DNA from: Deltaproteobacteria bacterium
GTDB taxonomy: Bacteria; SAR324; NAC60-12
DNA length: 64,000 nt
NCBI GenBank assembly: GCA_002685535.1
Contig: NYXK01000080.1
Span: 1-64,000 of the forward strand
Reading direction: 5' to 3'
This document shows positions 58,404 to 64,000 of this stretch, in pieces. Each line of letters starts with the position of its first letter. Within the stretch, counting starts at the first letter, position 1. A program made the position numbers and the translations under genes. The notes below the pieces were generated by a model. That model had not been told where the DNA came from. It searched no databases and saw nothing but the letters and a program-made list of their open reading frames with translations.

Positions 58404-58701
58404 TGTGGCAGGGCCACTTGATTTTGGTAGTTGGATGTCACGTTATCGGATGCGGCTCTGCCGAGCCTGCTTCGATATAAGAGCCAACTTTCCTTCCATT
58501 CCTTTTAACATCACCTATCTTACAATTAACGATAATTCTATCTAATCCATTCTCTTCTTTACCTTTAAAATGATAAATCTCATTACTCAGATATATTTTA
58601 TCATTTGATTTAATCAAATCGTTTTTTTATATCAAGTTTACCTTTATGCTTTAAGTGCTTCTTTTTTTGTTGTGTGGTTGCTTGAAATTTGCTCCTTTAT
58701 A
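58404..58701 (+). repeat. 5' LTR of Gypsy D
   Basis: This 298-bp copy is homologous to the LTRs of element A at 14,273 and 26,222. It ends near GCTCCTTTATA, where A has GCTTTTTCACA. Confidence 0.85.
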
Positions 58702-59939
58702 TATTTATAGTAACTTACGCAAAGACAAGTTCTTTATAAGGGAAAAATTAGGTATGATTGAGTGATACGAGTCTTATGCTAATAGAATATGTGTAAGGTT
58801 CGAAGAATAATAACTATATGAATTGAGGGAGCCATTTACTTGATTATCTCGCAACCTTTAATATAAAAAATAGGTGCAGCGGGATATGATCGTTCGAAAG
58901 GTAGAAAACAAGCTTGTCAGTAAACCAAAATAACTTTTATTTATACTAAAGAAATTTCCAAGGTATTGGGAAGTTTGAGCCTTCGCTTTTAACGATTTCG
59001 ACTCAGCGCTTTATATCACTAAAACGCATCTTCTTCCTTCCGGTTTTAAGCTTCTTAATAATATCCCCAGCTAGCTAACGAATCTCACAAGCACAAGGCA
59101 ATTAAGCGCTAATTATTAAAATGAGTAAGCCTTTGGAAATAAAGTTGAAAAAAGGTGAGTATCTTTGGTATAAAGGTATCTATCTTGCGCATTTTGTATA
59201 TTTTCTTTTTTTTTAACAAGTTCATTATGCTTGCATCCCTTCAATACTTATCTTGGTGTTTCATTTGTATTATACTATTTGATTTTTGTTACTTAGTAAT
59301 TTGAATTAACTTCTTATATTAATAATCTTGTTTAATGTTTGTTTTTAGCCTATCAATTTTGTAAGCGAAGTATCTGGAAAAGGGAGTTCGGGTATCAGAA
59401 GCTTGGGCGCCTCCAATAGCTATAGCGCTATCGGGAGCCTCCAGCGTTGAAGGTATTTGGGAATTTGGAAAATGTTTTTTTTTTTCATTGTTATTTTTCC
59501 TTTATTTGCATATACATAATATTTTCAATTAATTTTCTGTATTTCAATCACCAACTTTTGCCGAATTTTTATATTTCAAGATTATTAAATTTTTTTACAA
59601 AATGATAACGCAAGACATTAAAAGTGGATCTCTTGAAGAAGGAAGTTATTAGGCTTTTACAGCTAGCATGTTTCCTGGCGGAATGCTTAGCTTTTAAGCT
59701 AGAGCTTTTAGAATCTTTGAAGCTTTTCTTTCTTTAGAGGGGAATAGCAACTTTTCTAAGTAATCTGGCTTTAGAGTCAAGTCTTGCTCTACTAATAACG
59801 CTGAAGGAAGCTTTGGAAAAAGCAAGGGAAAGGTTACTCCTTTAATTTCAAATAGTAATTTTGAAGGAATTAAACCTTTTAAGAAACTATATTATATTAA
59901 CACTTTTGATATTTATAAGCTTTAAATATACTTAAGTCA

Positions 59940-62600
59940 ACTTATGCCTGCCCTTAAAACTGCTGGAGCTCCTACGTTTGACGAAATTGAGATTACGGCA
60001 TTCCTCAAAATAATCGACAAGATATTTGCAACGTATGATATCACTGGAGATCAAGAGAAAAAGCAATAAGTTTTAGATTACTTATTTCTTTCGATAGCGT
60101 GAAACTTGGAACAAGTTAATTATTACCGGCAGTTATCTTATTCAAATTTTTATTTAGCAACTTGCAAGAAATATTAAAGCCAAGATTCTTATTATCATTT
60201 TTATATAGTAACTTATCTTGATTTGATTATTCAAAACTTTAAGGAAGTTCAAAACCAAATCGGCACTTACATTCAAGCACAACTTCAACACTTTTTAAGG
60301 CTATTTCAAAAAGTGGCATATAATTGCAAGCAAAAGGAAAATTTCACGAAAAAGATAATAACGCTAAAGTTCATTATTGCACTTCCAAAACACTTGCAAA
60401 AAAAAATTATTACAGCGACTCAAAAGCCTAAGAAGAAGTTCGATTAAGACAACACTATGCCTTTTAGTAAGGTTTTTGATAATATAAAAACTTACGTTAA
60501 CAATGAAAAAGACTTTGACAAACTCTTGAAAGAATAAAGAATGGCTATATCGAGAGGATATCCTAGAAGTGGAATTCACTAAAACATATTTAATAACCTT
60601 ATAGCCATTGGAATTCTATTATCTGAAGAGCTTAATTACTAAGCCGACTTTATTAATTACAAGGACAATTTCTTAGGAAAAGTTATTAATGAAACTTTTC
60701 AATAAAAGGGGCCGTAGCGGGAGCTCCTTACGGCTCAAGCCTTGGGCTAAAAGATGATGCTTACCTTATAGCGTCTTGTTAATAGGGTTCAAAATGCCAT
60801 TAAGGATGAATTGGAAATTATTACTCAAAGATTTAACTTTTTATGTATTTTACATGCTATAGCCGAAAAAGCTCAAAATATGAACCTTATAATTGAGATC
60901 AATAATTTAAATCTTTATAAAGCTACTTAAAATATGGCAATTATATAATACAGGCAAACGTCTTACAACAAGTACAAGCGCTTTAAGGAACTAGCTACAA
61001 GAAGATGTAAATAATACAATAACAAGTAAAAACTTGGCATAAGATGGCAAGCGTGGCATGATTATATGAATTAGTGTTACAATTATAAGAAGTTCGTTAG
61101 CTTTGATATTATTTACGAATTTAACAAGAATAATTATATTTATATCAAATCGTTTAAGGAAAGCAAGAAGGCTTACCTTATGTCGTTTCCAAATAATGGC
61201 AAAAGTTGCCGAGATTATGTTATTTAGCGAGTACTTAACATTATCAATAATATGAACCCTGAAAGATAAGCGAAAGCAATACAAGAAATGCTAAAGCAAT
61301 CGAAGGAAGTTGCCTTAACTTAAAAAGGCTTATACGCTCCAAACTTGGGAAATAACATGAAAAACATTAAAGCTTTTTGGAAGCTTAAGAGCGATTTAAA
61401 CATTTTCAAACAAAGGGATTATAACAAGGAAAGCATCGCTAAAATTCAAAACCTTATTATTAAGAACAATAATAATCTAAAGGCTATATTTGTAAAGCCT
61501 GTGAAAACAAGAATATAAAAAATACTAGCATAAGCCGAACCTTATAAGGCATCTAATAACTTATAAGAGCGAATCAAGGCTTAGGCTTTTTACGAAAGGC
61601 CAAAGGTTTGAGAAGAAATCAAGAGCTTTATTCGATTTGAAGGGATATCTAAGAAAAAGATTAAGCCAATAAAAATCGATGCCCCCGGACCTACTAAAAG
61701 GGCCCCTTCAGAAATCCTTGCTTAAGGTATAAAAAGAATTATTAAAAAGTCAACAACTATTGCCTCGCTTCCTAAAGCAAAGAAACCCTCAGTATCAAAG
61801 CCCTCAAATTCAGTAAGCATAACAAGCCTACTTTCGAAGTTACCAACTTCTATTTAAAAGATTTCCTCATAAAGTCCTAAAATGCAAGAAATCTTAAATA
61901 AGGGAAATTATAAGTTGGACGTAGTAATTGATAAATTACTAACACAAATAAAACTTTTGGGAAATCTCATTTTAGGGGAATATTATGTGCTATTAAATAG
62001 GCTAAGGTTAACTACTTTCCAAATTCAAAGTATTAATCAAAAGATGCAAAGAAAATTGAAGAATGTTATAATGAAGTTACTTTGCGTGGATTTCTTTAAC
62101 AATGAAGACGTTTTCATTTCAAAATGGTTTTTACTAACTATTTCAGTTCCTTCAAGTATCGACAACTATGAATCCGAAAATGCTGCACAAAGGGATTACC
62201 CTTCAGATAACAAACTTACTTTTACTTCAAACGAAAGGAAATCTGAATGGCGTTACAAGAAGGATACCCCTTTAGGGTAAAGCAAAAAGTACCGTACTTA
62301 AGTCGAATGAATAAATACTTATCATAGCATCTTTAAGCCGGACCTCATTCTAAAGCTTTATATTCGCCAAAAGTTGTGGCAAATAAAAGTCTCAGCAGCT
62401 TATGATAAATTTATAAAAAGTTCTTGGCTTTGGCTAGCACTTAAAATTATACTTACCATTGGATTCTTTTTAGCAATCCTTGTTATTATAATCAAGTGCT
62501 ATTACTTAAAGCTCACTTAATTATAAAGAGATGTGCTTATCAAGAGCAACTTGTTAACTCCTTTGTTCGGAAGCGCCGAAGTATGCTTGCTAGATATGGA
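59940..62600 (+). pseudogene. Decayed Gag of Gypsy D
   Basis: A single frame with few stops encodes APTFDEIEITAFLKIIDKIF (about 59,973-60,032), IIQNFKEVQNQIGTYIQAQL (60,226-60,285) and LKFIIALPKHLQKK (about 60,367-60,408). A damaged knuckle region reads WHDYMNQCYNYKKF (about 61,050). An open 132-codon stretch lies at 61,882-62,280. A hydrophobic segment, KIILTIGFFLAILVIIIKCY, lies near 62,445-62,500. It is better preserved in parts than copy A and so useful to reconstruct the ancestral protein. Confidence 0.75.
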
Positions 62601-62619
62601 AGGAAATTAACCGGTAACT

Positions 62620-64000
62620 TTCTACTTACTAATACCAAAAATAGTAATTACAATTTTTGGAAACATTAAAATCAGCAACGTGAAAGCTACCCTTGATAAT
62701 GAAGTCGAAGTTAATTATATTACATTAGAAACGACAATCCGGTTAGGCCTACCGATTACCAAGAGTCAAAGTATGGCTTTGAAAACTATTACTAAAACAA
62801 AATCTCACTTCATTGGTTATGCGAATAATATTATTGTTACAGTTGGAGATTTAGTTGTTTGCACTTGATTCTATATCATAAACATTCCAGGTATCAAGAT
62901 AATTTTAAGCTTTTCATTCTTTCAAAAGGCAAGACTCTCTTTTTAATATCTTTTGGATAAAGAAAGTGAACCGGTTCTAGCTTAACTTTAGAATCACCAA
63001 TTAGTTCGAGATCTTATAATTCAAATTAATTTTGTTACTTATGAAGCAAAAGACATCTTTGCAATAAAAAGCGAAAATGGAATCAGCCGAATTTGGCATA
63101 ACGAGAGCTAAAGTAATAATTATACTTTAGAAGGGGAAGACAAGTTATCGAAAAACAAGTAACCGATAATATTTAAAGCTATGCTATCAGTATAATTGAA
63201 TGCTCTAATAGCCACACCTCTTTGCTTGAAGCCAAGCGTTTTGAAAAAGGAGGCGGAAACGATTCTGTCGAATCGAGAACGGAAATTTTGATAAAGGAAT
63301 ACTTGCACCAATCTTACATATAACGAAAGTTTTGCATTTAGACGGCCGATTTCAAGAATTCAAAGGCCCTATTTGAAGGTAGTTAAATAACGAACCCAGA
63401 GTCAACTTTTGATTTCACTATAAATTACAAGAATTTAGAATTTGGTAATCTTTTCAGATCTAATAAGTAAACTTATCAAGTGTAAACGATATATAAGTTA
63501 AAGGCTAAAAAAGTGCAACCAATAAATAAAGCTGACGGGATTGGTAATCTTTCAAAGGGAAAGGATAATTGGTACGAATATTTAAAGGCTTAAGATATTC
63601 CGCAACAACAAGTCGGAAAATACCAACGCCTACTTTTACCTTGATTTTTAGCAATTCCTTATGGGACCCGACTTATTTTAAAAAGACTTGCTAATCTTGA
63701 TGTAAGAGATATGCTTTTTCCAAAAGAAAGAATGTTATTTAATAAAATGATGCTTAATTAAGAAAATGTTATTTCCTTTGAGTAGCCTAAATGTAAATAA
63801 TTCTACGAAGATGTCTCTTTTCTAGTGGTTTTAAAGACGATTTCGCATAAGATATAGCAAGCACCAAATTTCCTGCTACCTTAAGCATTAATTCTAAAAG
63901 TTATAAAAATGGTATAAGATTGCCTTAATAAAGAAGTTTTAGAATTTTCAAAAGGATCATATCGGAATGCTTGATTTCTAGTTAAAAAGAAAAAGCCAGG
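62620..64000 (+). pseudogene. Decayed protease and start of RT of Gypsy D
   Basis: The open segment 62,680-62,868 is homologous to the retropepsin of element A but reads KATLDNEVEVNYITLETTIR, so the DSG motif is changed (S to N, G to E) and the protease is dead. The frame continues to the window end with the region preceding RT (KAKKVQ- and RLLLP-type remnants). It is cut by the window boundary before the RT active site. Confidence 0.7.

Larger units (their letters stand above)
58404..64000 (+). mobile_element. Gypsy LTR retrotransposon D, sister copy of A, runs off window
   Basis: It starts with an LTR (58,404-58,701; TGTGGCAGGGCCACTTGATT) and continues colinear with element A at a nearly constant offset of about 44,131-44,134 bases to the window end (64,000 corresponds to about 19,866). 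Differences from A are overwhelmingly C/T and G/A, with almost no length change over 5.6 kb. Gag, protease and the beginning of RT are covered; the rest lies outside. It interrupts a Copia fragment. Confidence 0.9.

Noticed and set aside
1-64000. CRISPR arrays, bacterial operons or rRNA genes
   Set aside because: No regularly spaced repeats with unique spacers, no rRNA-like conserved blocks, and the genes are intron-containing and fungal.

Overview
The window looks like nuclear DNA of a filamentous ascomycete (Pezizomycotina, plausibly a Dothideomycete). Genes carry short (47-104 bp) spliceosomal introns. Fungal families are present: KP4 toxin, spherulin-4, DUF3723, F-box and Copia/Gypsy retroelements. 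The DNA is sharply bipartite, which is typical of genomes shaped by repeat-induced point mutation (RIP). No species can be named from the sequence alone.

Layout. (1) Positions 1 to about 27,350 are an AT-rich block of decayed repeats: Gypsy element B (1353-8084, minus, GCGGT/GCGGC target duplications); an unidentified decayed ORF (8242-9460); a DUF3723 relic (about 12,270-14,272 and 26,521-26,928) split by the 12.2-kb Gypsy element A (14,273-26,520, plus, ATAG duplications). (2) About 27,350-47,067 is a GC-balanced island. It holds a truncated Gypsy copy C, a four-exon coiled-coil gene, a 3'-truncated sirtuin joined tail-to-tail to a 3'-truncated IQ-motif gene, a 12-exon multidomain secreted-protein gene (SGNH hydrolase, spherulin-4, FN3-like, KP4 killer toxin) with inactivating point changes, an F-box gene, a membrane-anchored or secreted protein gene, and a 5'-truncated ethanolamine/choline phosphotransferase joined head-to-head to a nuclease-like fragment. 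(3) Positions 47,068-53,318 are a nearly intact Copia element (minus) with 175-bp LTRs and TTAAC target duplications, sitting on the island edge. (4) From 53,319 to 64,000 the DNA is AT-rich again: a decayed Copia (plus), a small secreted-protein candidate (57,580-57,867), a Copia C-terminal fragment (minus), and Gypsy element D, a colinear sister of A that runs off the window.

How it fits together. The AT blocks are mostly RIP-mutated retrotransposons whose reading frames survive apart from stops where Gln or Trp codons are expected. The GC island is a patchwork of partial and damaged genes with several breakpoints in coding sequence. The strongest novelty candidate is the gene at 35,056-39,188: all 12 exons join in phase into an 1,128-codon reading frame with a C-terminal KP4-type toxin domain, resembling a modular toxin layout. 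This allele carries two internal stops and a changed splice donor, so it is probably a pseudogene here.
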